This document shows positions 26,623-35,800 of a stretch of 64,000 nt of DNA, piece after piece (within the stretch, counting starts at the first letter, position 1; every line of letters starts with the position of its first letter). This stretch comes from [Zimmermannella] bifida NBRC 103089 (GTDB lineage Bacteria > Actinomycetota > Actinomycetes > Actinomycetales > Microbacteriaceae), in NCBI RefSeq assembly GCF_001570925.1, contig NZ_BCSP01000003.1, positions 186,001 through 250,000 on the forward strand, given 5' to 3'. A model generated the notes under the pieces. That model made no database searches and was not told where the DNA came from. It worked only from the letters and a program-made list of their open reading frames with translations. The position numbers were made by a program, and so were the translations under genes.

Positions 26623-27735
26623 CTACTTGGCGATACGCTCGGCAACCCAGTCGATCGACGCCGCAAGTTGCTTGATGTCTTGCAGCTCGACGGCAGCAAA
26701 GGTGCCGATACGAAGCTGGTTGCGGCCAAGGCTGCGGTACGGCGCGATATCGACAATGCCGTGTTCGCCGAGGACGCTGCGCAGCTGTGCGCCGTCGATC
26801 GATGCATCAAGGTCGAGCGTTACGACGACCTGCGAGCGGTAGGCCTCGTCGACGAACGGCGTTGCCCAGTCACGTTCGGCAGCCCACTGGTAGAGGAAAT
26901 CCGAGGACGCGCGGGTGCGCGCATCCATCGCGGCCAGACCGCCATGTTCGAGCATCCACGAAATCTGCGATGCGAACAGCGAGAGCGAAGCCACCGCGGG
27001 GGTGTTGAGCGTCTGCTGCTTGCGCGAGTTGTCGAGTGCTTTCTTGAGGCTGAGGAAGCTCGGAATGTATCGACCCGAGGCGTTGATTTCTTCGACGCGT
27101 TCGATTGCGGCTGGCGACATGATCGCAAACCACAGACCGCCATCGCTACCGAAGTTCTTTTGCGGTGCAAAGTAGTAGACGTCGCATTCGCGCATGTCGA
27201 GGTCGATGCCGCCAGCGGCACTGGTCGCATCGATCATCGTCAGGGCGCCGTCTTGGGCCACGCGCGTAACCGGCACCATGGCACCGGTCGAGGTTTCGTT
27301 GTGCGGTGTTGCAAACAGGTCAACGCCTTCGGCTGGAGCCAGTAGCGCCGCGCTGCCAGGGGCAACTTCGCGTACGTCCGGTGCCTGCAGCCATGGCGTC
27401 ACCGCTGCCTTGGCAAACTTGCCACCGAACTCACCGAACACGGCAGCCTGCGCGCGCTCGCGCACCAAACCGAATACGGCCGCATCCCAAAACGCGGTCG
27501 AGCCGCCGTTACCGAGCACGACCTCGTAACCATCGGGAAGACGGTAGAAGTCCGTGAGACCTTCGCGAATCTGCTGCACCAGCTGCTTAACCGGCTGCTG
27601 GCGGTGTGACGTACCCATGACCGTCTTGCCGCGGGCGGCGAGGTCATCCATCTGCGCCTGGCGCACCAGGGAAGGGCCAGAGCCGAAGCGGCCGTCGGTG
27701 GGGAGAAGTGCTGAAGGGATGCGAAGCTCAGTCAT
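26623..27735 (-). CDS. serC: Phosphoserine transaminase
   Basis: A 370-residue PLP enzyme of serine biosynthesis (3-phosphohydroxypyruvate to phosphoserine), also used in pyridoxal synthesis. It is the actinobacterial type II SerC. The N-terminus shows DGRFGSGPSLVR, GNGGSTAFWDA binds the cofactor phosphate, MIDATSAAGG holds the pyridine-binding Asp, and YFAPQKNFGSDGG contains the Schiff-base Lys193. It ends in NQLRIGTFAAVELQDIKQL. The ATG lies 6 nt after a TAGGCT box, so its mRNA is probably leaderless. The gene stands alone between terminators. Confidence 0.96.
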   Translation of the reverse strand: MTELRIPSALLPTDGRFGSGPSLVRQAQMDDLAARGKTVMGTSHRQQPVKQLVQQIREGLTDFYRLPDGYEVVLGNGGSTAFWDAAVFGLVRERAQAAVFGEFGGKFAKAAVTPWLQAPDVREVAPGSAALLAPAEGVDLFATPHNETSTGAMVPVTRVAQDGALTMIDATSAAGGIDLDMRECDVYYFAPQKNFGSDGGLWFAIMSPAAIERVEEINASGRYIPSFLSLKKALDNSRKQQTLNTPAVASLSLFASQISWMLEHGGLAAMDARTRASSDFLYQWAAERDWATPFVDEAYRSQVVVTLDLDASIDGAQLRSVLGEHGIVDIAPYRSLGRNQLRIGTFAAVELQDIKQLAASIDWVAERIAK

Positions 27736-27741
27736 GCCTCT

Positions 27742-27747
27742 AGCCTA
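27742..27747 (-). promoter_or_regulatory. -10 box of serC (leaderless type)
   Basis: TAGGCT on the minus strand, 6 nt before the ATG at 27735. Confidence 0.45.
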
Positions 27748-27950
27748 CGGTGGCTGCGCGGTACTCGAGATGCAGGACGCGGCTGGCTGCACCGTGAAGT
27801 CAGGCATCGTCGGCTGATAGCGATAAGCTCTAAGTAGTCGACTCAACGATCTGGCGCGAGCGAGATCAATGTTGAGCAGCGCGGGACTCACCACCCCGCC
27901 GCGCGGGAACACTGCGCGAACCCAAATGATTTGCTGAAGGAGGCGGCGCA

Positions 27951-28673
27951 GTGACGAATCTCGTTGATACGACGGAGATGTACCTGCGCACGATTCTCGA
28001 CCTCGAAGAAGAGGGAATCACGCCGCTGCGCGCGCGAATCTCGGAGCGGCTCGGCCACTCCGGGCCAACCGTTTCGCAAACGATCGCGCGCATGGAACGT
28101 GACAGACTCGTTGAAGTTGCGCCCGACCGTACGTTGGTGCTCACCGACGAGGGGCGCGATACTGCCGTGCGCGTGTTGCGTAAGCACCGAATCGCCGAGG
28201 CCCTGTTGGCCAACGTCATTGGTCTTGACCTCAGCCTGGTACACGACGAAGCGTGCCGCTGGGAACACGTCATGAGTGATGAAGCTGAATCCCGTATCTA
28301 TGCACTGCTCGGCGAGCCGGCGGAATCGCCCTACGGCACACCGATCCCGTCGCTGAGCGACCTGTACCGCAACGCATCCGACACCTTTCGCGAGGGCGTA
28401 GTCGCGCTTGACGAATTGCTGGATGCGCGGGGTGCTGCTGCCACCGCAGATTCGGAACCGTTATTGGTCACGATCCGCCGCCTTGGCGAACCGGTGCAAT
28501 CGGATGCCGCCTTGCTCTCGGAACTGCGACAGCTTGAACTCTTGCCACCGGCAACTGCTGCCGTGCGCCGCGACGGTGATGTCGTGGAGTTCGTAAACGA
28601 GTCGCATAGCGACGCGCTGCGCGTGCCGGTCGAGTTTGCAGCGCACATCTATGTAACGCCCCGCGACGCGTAG
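27951..28673 (+). CDS. dtxR: DtxR/IdeR-type iron-dependent repressor
   Basis: A 240-residue metalloregulator. The helix-turn-helix TPLRARISERLGHSGPTVSQ is close to diphtheria DtxR. All metal ligands are present at the classic positions: Met10, Cys102, Glu105 and His106 of the primary site, and His79, Glu83 and His98 of the ancillary site. A C-terminal SH3/FeoA-like domain follows (from ~150). It represses iron-uptake genes when loaded with Fe2+. It starts at a GTG preceded by AAGGAGG. No DtxR box was recognised in its own 215-bp upstream gap. Confidence 0.95.
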   Translation: MTNLVDTTEMYLRTILDLEEEGITPLRARISERLGHSGPTVSQTIARMERDRLVEVAPDRTLVLTDEGRDTAVRVLRKHRIAEALLANVIGLDLSLVHDEACRWEHVMSDEAESRIYALLGEPAESPYGTPIPSLSDLYRNASDTFREGVVALDELLDARGAAATADSEPLLVTIRRLGEPVQSDAALLSELRQLELLPPATAAVRRDGDVVEFVNESHSDALRVPVEFAAHIYVTPRDA

Positions 28674-29049
28674 CGGGGGATGCATTGGGTCGCGATTGCG
28701 GCCGTTCTGTCGGCCAGCCGCTGCACTCAGACCGCCAGCCGTGGGCTCACAACTTGGGTGAAATCGTGGCGAACTTGTCGCTTGGTAACGCGAAAACATG
28801 CGCCCATCGCCATTGATAACAAGAAAATCACAGCAATTTTTTCTGCGCTGACCTGGGGATTGTTACCAAGATGTGAAAAACCTCGTTACCAATGCGTGAC
28901 ATTGCCGTGATGTTTCGTTACAGTCGATACCTGTCGACGAACACACACGTGTTCACGCAGTACCGGGGCGCCACTCCCTGCCACTCGGTATAGCGAAAAG
29001 AAACTCAGGTGCGGGGGAGGGCAACCTCAAGGCGCGGAGGGTCGTAAAT
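28674..29049 (+). promoter_or_regulatory. Regulatory region of the NlpC/P60-like gene, with GTTACCAA repeats
   Basis: This gap is AT-richer than its surroundings. The octamer GTTACCAA occurs three times: inverted at 28782-28789 and direct at 28862-28869 and 28885-28892 (23 bp apart). GTTAC boxes in this setting recall MtrA-type sites ahead of cell-wall hydrolase genes in actinobacteria; the assignment is inference. The last ~100 nt look like a structured leader. Confidence 0.5.
28940..29045 (+). ncRNA. Candidate structured 5' leader (possible c-di-AMP riboswitch)
   Basis: The leader contains a GAGG-GCAA-CCTC hairpin within GGTGCGGGGGAGGGCAACC, and other complementary segments. Actinobacterial NlpC/P60 and rpf genes are often controlled by ydaO-type c-di-AMP riboswitches in this position. 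The resemblance is by eye and the consensus was not aligned. Confidence 0.3.
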
Positions 29050-30078
29050 TTGGATAACATCACGCAGATCACCGAAGCACCGCTTACGCGCCGCCAGGCT
29101 CGTGAGATCGAGCGCCGCACTGGCGTTCGCCCGGTTGCTAAGCGCGACGCCAGCGCGTTCGTAAAGGACACGGGCAAGATCGAGCGCAACGACATGGAAG
29201 CGCTGATCTCTGCAGTTCCTACCGAGGTTCTGGCCAAGGTTGCTGCGCCGATCGTTAACGAAGCTCCGCTCGTCACTGACGAAGCACAGGCTGACGCCGA
29301 AGTTCGCAGCCTCACCATTCGTGCCGCTGTGCCAGCATCGCTCGTTGCCAAGCGCCGTCGCCGCGCTGCCGGTTCGTTCGCCGCTGCCGCATCGGTTACC
29401 GCACTTGCTGCTGCCGGCTTCTCAAGCATGGCTACCGCAGATGTTGATGTTGCTGCTGGTGAACACCAGGCCAACCTGGTCTCGGCGGCAAACGGCAAGC
29501 AGGACGCTGTTAAGAACCCAGTTGCGGTCAAGGCTCCTGTTGTTGACGCAAAGGCCATCAAGGCTGAATCGGACCAGGCTGCTGCCGTTGAGTCGTTCGA
29601 CGCAGCTTCGGTTGCAATGGCGGTAGAGCAGGAAGCTCCGGCTCCAGCTGCTTCGGTGGCAACCGAGAGCTATGACGAGGGTTCGTCGGACGACAACGGC
29701 GCAGCTGCAGCACCGGTTTCGGTCGCAGCAGTTGGTGGCATCCAGGATGCAATCGTGGCCGGTGCCATGGCACAGCTCGGTATCTCGGGCCTCGACTGCA
29801 CCGACATGGTGCAGAACGCCCTCGCTTCGGCCGGTCTCACCACCAGCCGCTTCGACGGTGGCTACGACATGGGTGTTGAGTCGTTCTACCAGTTTGGTAG
29901 CGTCATCCCAGCATCGGAAGCACAGCCCGGTGACATCATGATCGCTCCTGGTCAGCACGTGGCCATCTACATCGGTAACGGTCAGGCTGTTCACGGTGGT
30001 TGGAACGGTGGCGCAGACGACACCGTCATCGACGGCGTCAACACCTACGCATACGACTACGTACGCGTAAACGGCTAG
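29050..30078 (+). CDS. Cell-wall hydrolase of the NlpC/P60-CHAP type, membrane-anchored
   Basis: A 342-residue protein starting at TTG; GGAGG lies 10 nt upstream and no better start is in frame. Residues 1-100 are predicted cytoplasmic, with LTRRQAREIERRTG near the N-terminus. A basic KRRRR and a hydrophobic stretch (~108-126) form an anchor or late signal. Then comes an Ala/Val-rich linker. The C-terminal ~115 residues have the Cys250-His303 pair (GLDCTDMVQ and PGQHVAIYIGNGQAVHGG) typical of NlpC/P60 or CHAP peptidoglycan amidases. The ~100-residue cytosolic leader before the signal is unusual. The long upstream region suggests tight control. Confidence 0.85.
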   Translation: MDNITQITEAPLTRRQAREIERRTGVRPVAKRDASAFVKDTGKIERNDMEALISAVPTEVLAKVAAPIVNEAPLVTDEAQADAEVRSLTIRAAVPASLVAKRRRRAAGSFAAAASVTALAAAGFSSMATADVDVAAGEHQANLVSAANGKQDAVKNPVAVKAPVVDAKAIKAESDQAAAVESFDAASVAMAVEQEAPAPAASVATESYDEGSSDDNGAAAAPVSVAAVGGIQDAIVAGAMAQLGISGLDCTDMVQNALASAGLTTSRFDGGYDMGVESFYQFGSVIPASEAQPGDIMIAPGQHVAIYIGNGQAVHGGWNGGADDTVIDGVNTYAYDYVRVNG

Positions 30079-30107
30079 GTTTACCGTCTCGCGTCTAGCG
30101 CGAGATT

Positions 30108-30150
30108 GGTTGAGGGCGGTTCCTAAGGGAGCCGCCCTCAACCGTTTCCT
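30108..30150 (+). terminator. Terminator after the NlpC/P60-like gene
   Basis: A perfect 12-bp stem (30108-30119 with 30132-30143) is followed by GTTTCCTC. Confidence 0.78.
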
Positions 30151-30484
30151 CTCGAGCGTGTGCGCAGCGCCTTGGTAGGGCTGCAGAATTGGGTTGCCAG
30201 CGGGTGAACTCTGCGTAACGCATCCCGCGGAACGGTGGTAATCGTGTCGGAATGCTCGGATTGGGTCGTTACCATACCTCGCGTATGCACCTTTCGGTGC
30301 TGCACAAATGACACATTATTAGTGAAACTCGGAGCGATTATGACCCGGATGCGTACGCACCAGCTGGCACACCACCAGCGGGTTCGTGGTGCCTGGTCGG
30401 GCTTCGAGCATCATGTTCACCACGACATAGCTCCGTTGCACGCGAGCGTCGCAGGAATCCCTGCGCACAAGTGTGCATGCGTGA
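30151..30484 (+). other. Non-coding or leader region before the HNH gene
   Basis: TTGGGT and TACCAT suggest a promoter near 30255-30276. Downstream are a GCACC-TTTC-GGTGC hairpin, an AT-rich patch and then a terminator-like stem at 30485. A His-rich frame from ATG 30340 (MTRMRTHQLAHHQ) runs through that stem into the HNH gene, so it is doubtful. The region could be an attenuator leader, a small RNA or a short gene. Confidence 0.4.
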
Positions 30485-30512
30485 AGGCACTGCCATTAGG
30501 CGGTGCCTTTAT
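30485..30512 (+). terminator. Terminator-like hairpin just ahead of the HNH gene
   Basis: A 10-bp stem (30485-30494 with 30499-30508, one G-U pair) and ATTA loop are followed by TTTATTG. It ends 33 bp before the HNH start. Confidence 0.7.
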
Positions 30513-30545
30513 TGGTTTCCGTAGCGGGGCAGAAAGAGGACACGC

Positions 30546-31055
30546 ATGCGCACACTAGTTTTGAACGCTGGATACGAGCCAATTGCCGTAGTCAGTGATC
30601 GACGGGCCCTGGTGCTCATCCTCAACGGCAAAGCTGCCGCGATCGAAGCCGACAACGTGCATCCACTGCGAACTGTTGACGCCGAGTACGCGCGTCCGCG
30701 AGTTATCTTGCTCAACCGCTATGTGCGCATCCCCATGGCCCGCCGAAACCCGGTCTCGCGCAAGGGGGTGCTGCGACGCGACAACCACACCTGCGGGTAC
30801 TGCGGCAAGTTCGCGAACACGATCGACCACGTCATGCCACGCTCGCGCGGCGGCAAAGACAGTTGGGAAAACTTGGTTGCGGCCTGCCTGCGTTGCAACA
30901 ACGTCAAGGGTGACCGGACTCCGCAAGAAATGGGTTGGGAGCTGCGTCGGACGCCGGGAAGCCCAACCCCACGCCAATGGCAGGTGCGCGGCGTTGAGCG
31001 CCGAGACACCGTCGAATGGGCTGCTTACCTCGAACCGGAACGACTCGTCGCCTAG
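30546..31055 (+). CDS. HNH endonuclease family protein
   Basis: A 169-residue protein conserved in actinobacteria. The N-terminal half (RTLVLNAGYEPIAVVSDRRA) is characteristic of this subfamily. The C-terminal HNH fold has zinc pairs CGYC and CLRC, and the catalytic stretch TIDHVMPRSRGGKDSWENL followed by VAACLRCNN. It is a chromosomal, apparently housekeeping HNH protein, not part of a phage or intein. Its cellular role is unknown, possibly nucleic acid repair. The ATG has an AGAGGA site. A terminator-like hairpin immediately upstream may attenuate its expression. Confidence 0.92.
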   Translation: MRTLVLNAGYEPIAVVSDRRALVLILNGKAAAIEADNVHPLRTVDAEYARPRVILLNRYVRIPMARRNPVSRKGVLRRDNHTCGYCGKFANTIDHVMPRSRGGKDSWENLVAACLRCNNVKGDRTPQEMGWELRRTPGSPTPRQWQVRGVERRDTVEWAAYLEPERLVA

Positions 31056-31110
31056 CGTGTAATGCGCGCTGCCGGATTAGCAGCGCGATCTTGAGGGCCC
31101 AGGCCTCGAG

Positions 31111-31635
31111 CTACGCCCGGCCCCGCACGACATCACGATGACGTGCATCTGGCGCGAGCTCGCCGGTAGCAAGCCGCTGCATGAGCCCAACGTCGCGGGA
31201 CGCGGCCTTGAAATCGGCCATGCGCACATCGAGTTCGCGCTTGAGTGCCTCGACCACGCCGCGTTCGAGCTGCGGTGCAAAGACCGGTGCCTTGTGCGCA
31301 AACGTGATCTTCCACGTGACGCGGGTTTCGTCGCCTACGGGCGAAAAATGCCAGCCTTCACCGTACGCATCAAGCCACCACGGCCCCTTGACCATCGATG
31401 CGCTCGAGAGCTGGCCGGGAAGCCAGATGTCCTGACGCAGAATCAAGCGCCGGCCGTTGCGCACCCGCTCAAACACGTGGGCGCCCTCACCGAGCGCGGT
31501 CGCCTCGCGAAGCAGCATCCGCTTAACCACCTGCGTATCCCAAGTGGTGCGGTCGCTGCCGAGCGAATGGGCCAGTACAAACGCTTGCTGCGGGGAAAGC
31601 GCTACGAGCGCCGAAACTTCATACGACTGAGACAT
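31111..31635 (-). CDS. SRPBCC/START-like (DUF2505-type) protein
   Basis: A 174-residue protein with the beta-alpha-beta pattern of SRPBCC ligand-binding folds: a first strand SYEVSALVALSPQQAF, a central GWHFSPVGDETRVTWKITF and a long C-terminal helix (VVEALKRELDVRMADFKAAS). Such proteins bind hydrophobic ligands or act as lipid carriers; no catalytic residues can be assigned. The ATG lies 6 nt after a TACACT box, so the mRNA may be leaderless. The gene is convergent with the HNH gene and stands alone. Confidence 0.8.
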   Translation of the reverse strand: MSQSYEVSALVALSPQQAFVLAHSLGSDRTTWDTQVVKRMLLREATALGEGAHVFERVRNGRRLILRQDIWLPGQLSSASMVKGPWWLDAYGEGWHFSPVGDETRVTWKITFAHKAPVFAPQLERGVVEALKRELDVRMADFKAASRDVGLMQRLATGELAPDARHRDVVRGRA

Positions 31636-31641
31636 AGCTTC

Positions 31642-31647
31642 AGTGTA
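31642..31647 (-). promoter_or_regulatory. -10 box of the SRPBCC gene
   Basis: TACACT on the minus strand, 6 nt before the ATG at 31635. Confidence 0.4.
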
Positions 31648-31707
31648 GGAAGTCGGCGCTCGCAGTGTGTGGGGGAGCTGTGTGAACAGACTCGAGTGGG
31701 GCGAAAC

Positions 31708-32379
31708 CTAGCTGGCAGCCGAGAGGACCGGCAAGCCTTCGGACGGCTGGATGATGACGAAGCCGGGGCCGTGGAAAGCGAGCTGGAATGACTCGCCCGA
31801 GCCGCGACCGATGAGCGAGCCCATCTTGAAATCATTCTTGATGGTCGGGGTGAGGTTTGCTGACCAGCACACCGTTGCCTGCGGGTCGGTGTAAATCGGG
31901 CCCTGTGAGGCATCGAGGATGAGCGGGGTACCGTCGCTGACGACCGCGAGCATGCCCGAGCCGCCAACTTCAAGGTTGAACAGGCCACCGGCCATCAGAC
32001 CGGCGTTGCCGAGCATCTTAGGCTCGTAGTGCAGGGTGGCGTCGAACGCGAGCACGTGCTCGGTGTTCAGCGTGAGGCCCTCGTTCTCGAGCTCCATGAG
32101 GAAGATCTCCTGGGCACGAATCGCGAGCCACGTTTCACCCTGGCCCGAGACCTTCATCAGGTTTTTGCCCTCACCGGTGAGCTGCTTCTTGAGGAACTGG
32201 CCCATGCCCTTCGAACCCTGGTGAGCAAAATCGAGGTTGCCACGGTAGGCGACCATTGCCCCCTTCTGTGACACGATGTCTGGGCCGAGTCCGACGCGCA
32301 GCAACTTGCTGGACTCGAGAACATAGCGATCGGTGGATGGGTCGCGGTGGTTGGCCTGGTCGAAAATTGGACTGCGCAC
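31708..32379 (-). CDS. AIM24 family protein
   Basis: The GTG at 32379 is chosen because GAGG lies 6 nt upstream; the open frame extends to 32544 but with no ribosome site. The 223-residue product is beta-rich with repeated Gly turns (VSQKGAMVAYRGNLDF, LMKVSGQGETWLA, and IGRGSGESFQLAFHGPGFVI), which is the AIM24/TIGR00266 pattern. The fold is a trimeric beta-prism related to tryptophan RNA-binding attenuation-like proteins. The function in bacteria is unknown. The gene stands alone beside tRNA-Arg. Confidence 0.87.
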   Translation of the reverse strand: MRSPIFDQANHRDPSTDRYVLESSKLLRVGLGPDIVSQKGAMVAYRGNLDFAHQGSKGMGQFLKKQLTGEGKNLMKVSGQGETWLAIRAQEIFLMELENEGLTLNTEHVLAFDATLHYEPKMLGNAGLMAGGLFNLEVGGSGMLAVVSDGTPLILDASQGPIYTDPQATVCWSANLTPTIKNDFKMGSLIGRGSGESFQLAFHGPGFVIIQPSEGLPVLSAAS

Positions 32380-32620
32380 GGTTACCTCTTTGTCGGTGGA
32401 TGGTGTGTCGGTGGCGTTGCCACGAGTCGTGGCAAGATATGCCAACACAAGTCTTTCGCGTTTTCGCGCCGTGCGGCACGTGCCTGCGAACGAACTGGCA
32501 TCATCCGCAAGTTGCACATGTATGGGGGGGGGCAATTTGGGCACGGTGGATTGACAGATCGACTGGCTCGGCCAGTAGGCGACCGGAGCGCGGCGGAACT
32601 TAGCTACGATTAACGAGATT

Positions 32621-32695
32621 GCCCCCGTAGCTCAGTGGATAGAGCATCCCTCTCCTAAAGGGTGTGCGCAAGTTCGATTCTTGTCGGGGGCACCA
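32621..32695 (+). tRNA. tRNA-Arg(CCT)
   Basis: Cloverleaf with 7-bp acceptor stem (GCCCCCG/CGGGGGC), D-arm GCTCAGTGGATAGAGC, anticodon loop CTCCTAA (anticodon CCT), T-arm with TTCGATT, and an encoded CCA at 32693-32695. A TACGAT -10 box is at 32605-32610. Confidence 0.95.
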
Positions 32696-32822
32696 CATGT
32701 GGCGCGGTTGGCGTTGAGATCAAACCACCGAATCGATACCGAATCCCGGGTGGCAACAAATCCGCACTGCCGGAATGCATGAAACTCCCGGCCCACTGCA
32801 AGATTCGGGGCGTGTTGTCACT

Positions 32823-32828
32823 TAGGTT
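32823..32828 (+). promoter_or_regulatory. -10 box of the helicase-like gene (leaderless type)
   Basis: TAGGTT lies exactly 7 nt before the GTG at 32836. Confidence 0.45.
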
Positions 32829-32835
32829 GAATGCT

Positions 32836-35800
32836 GTGTGGGGCATTTTCCGTAAGCGAGACAACGACCGTGCCGACGGTGCGCATACGCGTAACGTCCC
32901 CGAGTCGAGCGCAAATGAGACCGAACCGATCCTCGACCGCGAGAACACGCTCGAAGAAGAACGTGACCTCGTTGATGGCGTAGGTAAGGGGGAGCGTCCC
33001 AGCGACTGGATTGACCAGGTTCGCGCCACACGTGCCGGTGCATCCGACACCGCTTTCGCGCCGCCTGCTGACGACGACCGTTCCGAAGCGCCGGAGTCGG
33101 AACCAATCACCGCCTCGGCGAGTGATGCTGCGAGCGCTCAACACGACATCGACCTGTCGGTTGATGACATGGACGACGCCCCGGGTCGTGACAATGCGCA
33201 TGCTGCCGAATCGGCCAACTTGACGGATGCGGGCGACGTGGTCGACGACGCACCATTCGAGCGTCCCGAAACGATTGACGAACGTGTTGCCCACGAGCGC
33301 TGGCGCAACGAGGTCGCCGCGCTCGGTGGGAAATCGCCGCAGCTCTACTTCAGCGGCCGACGTGGCACCTACATCGACCTCAGCACCGCGCATCCATCGG
33401 GCATTGCGCTGCTGCTGGCCCGACGCCCGGTCATGCTTTCGAGCCTGTTGCGTGAGCCCCTCACCTTCCGCAACGCGCTTGACGCTGCCGGCCACATCAC
33501 CCGCCTTGGTGCCGAACTCGAAGCCGCACGTGGCTTGAACACGATTCAGCTGGCTGCTGGTTTCGCCACCTGGACGGGCACCGGTGGTATCGAACGGAAC
33601 GCTCCGATTTTCTTGCGTCAAGCATCGCTGCGTCGACTCGGTCGCGACTACGAGATTCGCCTTCGCGGCAAGCTGCAGCCAAACGTTGCGCTGCTGCGGG
33701 CCATGTACCACGAGGGCGCCACTCTGCGTGCGAGCGAACTCATGCAGCAGGTAGAAGCATCGGATGCGCTGCTGCCAGAAGCCGCATTTGCGTACGTTCG
33801 CGAGGCGGGTCGTGGACTCAGCGGATTCACGGTTGACTCGATCGCGGCGCTTTCGACCTTCGCCGACTTTGCGGACGCGATGTACGACGACCTTGGCACC
33901 CTCGACCAGCCCATTGTTCGCGCGCTGGCCGGAAACGCCGGTGCCCGCGACTTCCTTGGTCGTCCCATCCGTGCGGAGCAGGCCATCGATCCGGATCACC
34001 GCGACCCGTCTTCAGATCGCCTGCTGCTCGATGCCGACACCCAGCAAGAACGCGTTGTTGACGCGATTCTTGGCGGTTCCAACCTGGTTGTGGAAACGCT
34101 GCCGGGAACCGGTGTGACACAGACCGTCGTCAACGCGATCGGCCAATTGCTCGACCGCAACCGGCGCGTGCTGGTCGTAACCCCGCGGACCGCATCCGTG
34201 CGCACTATTCGCGCGCGCCTCAAGCACGTTGGCCTCGAAGGGGTCGCGGTCACCCCACGCACGCTGCGCCGCGACATCATCGCCGGCATCACCCGCAACG
34301 AGCGCGCCGAGCGACCAAACACTGCCGAGCTCGACGACGCACTCGTACGTCTGCGTCGCGTGCTCTCGGACTACCGAGCGGCCCTTGCCACCAAGCACGA
34401 ATCGTTCGGCGTTTCACCGCTCGACGCCCTCGAGGCCCTCAGCCAACTCGAGCTGCTCGAGGTACCGCCTTCGACCACGGCCCGCCTGCGCCGCGACGAG
34501 CTCGACACCTTTGCTGAGGTGACCGCGCGTGCCGAAGCGGGCGAGCAACTGCGCGAACTCGGCGAACTCGGCCAGTTCCGACTCAACGAAGAAGACTCGC
34601 CCTGGTTCGGCGTCGCCTTTGGCAGCACCGACGAAGTCAGCGAGGTCTACGGCACTGCAGTTGAACTCGCCGATGGTCGTGTCACCGAGTTCCTGGATGA
34701 AACGCGCAAGATCGTGCAGCAGACCAATCTGCGCGAACCCGAGACCTTTACCGAGCTCGGCATTTACCTGCGCCTGCTCGCAGATATTCGTGAGACGCTC
34801 GACCGCTTCACCCCAGAGGTCTTTGACGCCGACCTCGCTGAGCTCATTGAAGCTACCGGTGGCCGCCGCGAAGGCAGCGATATGCCGTCGGCTCGTCGCC
34901 GTGAGCTGCGCCAGCTCGCCCGCGAATTCGTACGCCCCGGTGTCACCGTCAATGAGCTTCACGAGTCGCTCAAGTACGTACAGCGTCAGCGCATCCTCTG
35001 GCATCGTTACGTGCAGGACGCCGCTCAGCCGAGCGTGCCGATCGGCATCGACACGGCCCGCGACCACTGGCGTGACCTCTCCGCCAAGATTCAGTTGGTC
35101 GATGGGCCATTCGAAGACGTTGGCCACCAGACCCTCGCGACGACGCCCCTTGACGAGCTCGAATCGCGAATTGCGCGATTGGCAGCAAAGTCTGAGGTGC
35201 TCGATAACGCCGTTGACCGACTCGCACTGAACGAACGGTTGACCGCTCGCGGTCTTGGCGACCTCATCACCGATCTCGCCGAGCGACACATCGAACCTGA
35301 GCATGTCGCCGACGAACTCGAACTCGCCTGGTGGCAGTCGGTGCTCGAAGAACTGCTCGTAAACGACAAAGCGCTCCTCAATGCGAACACGCGCGTGGTG
35401 ACCCGCCTCGAGAGCGACTTCCGCGTCGTCGACGAAGCACACACCGCATCCACCGCCAGCCAAATTGCCTGGCAGCTCGCCGAAGCGTGGAAGGTCGCGC
35501 TCGTTGACGGCGATGACCAGGCCGAAACGTTCCGCCAATTGCTGCGCAGCCCGGGCACGTCATCGCGACAGCTCGTGAACAAGGCACCGTCGATCTCCGA
35601 ACCGCTCACGCAGGTTTGGTTGGCTTCGCCGTACGACGTGCACCGCATCGACGAACGCATCACCTTCGACACAGTGCTGCTCGTTGATGCCGGCGCATTC
35701 ACTACCGCAGAGGCCATCGGCGCCATTCGCCGCGCCAATCAGGTTGTTGCCTTCGGCGACCCGGTCACGCAGTTCCCAACGCCGTTCGAAGTCGCTGTGC

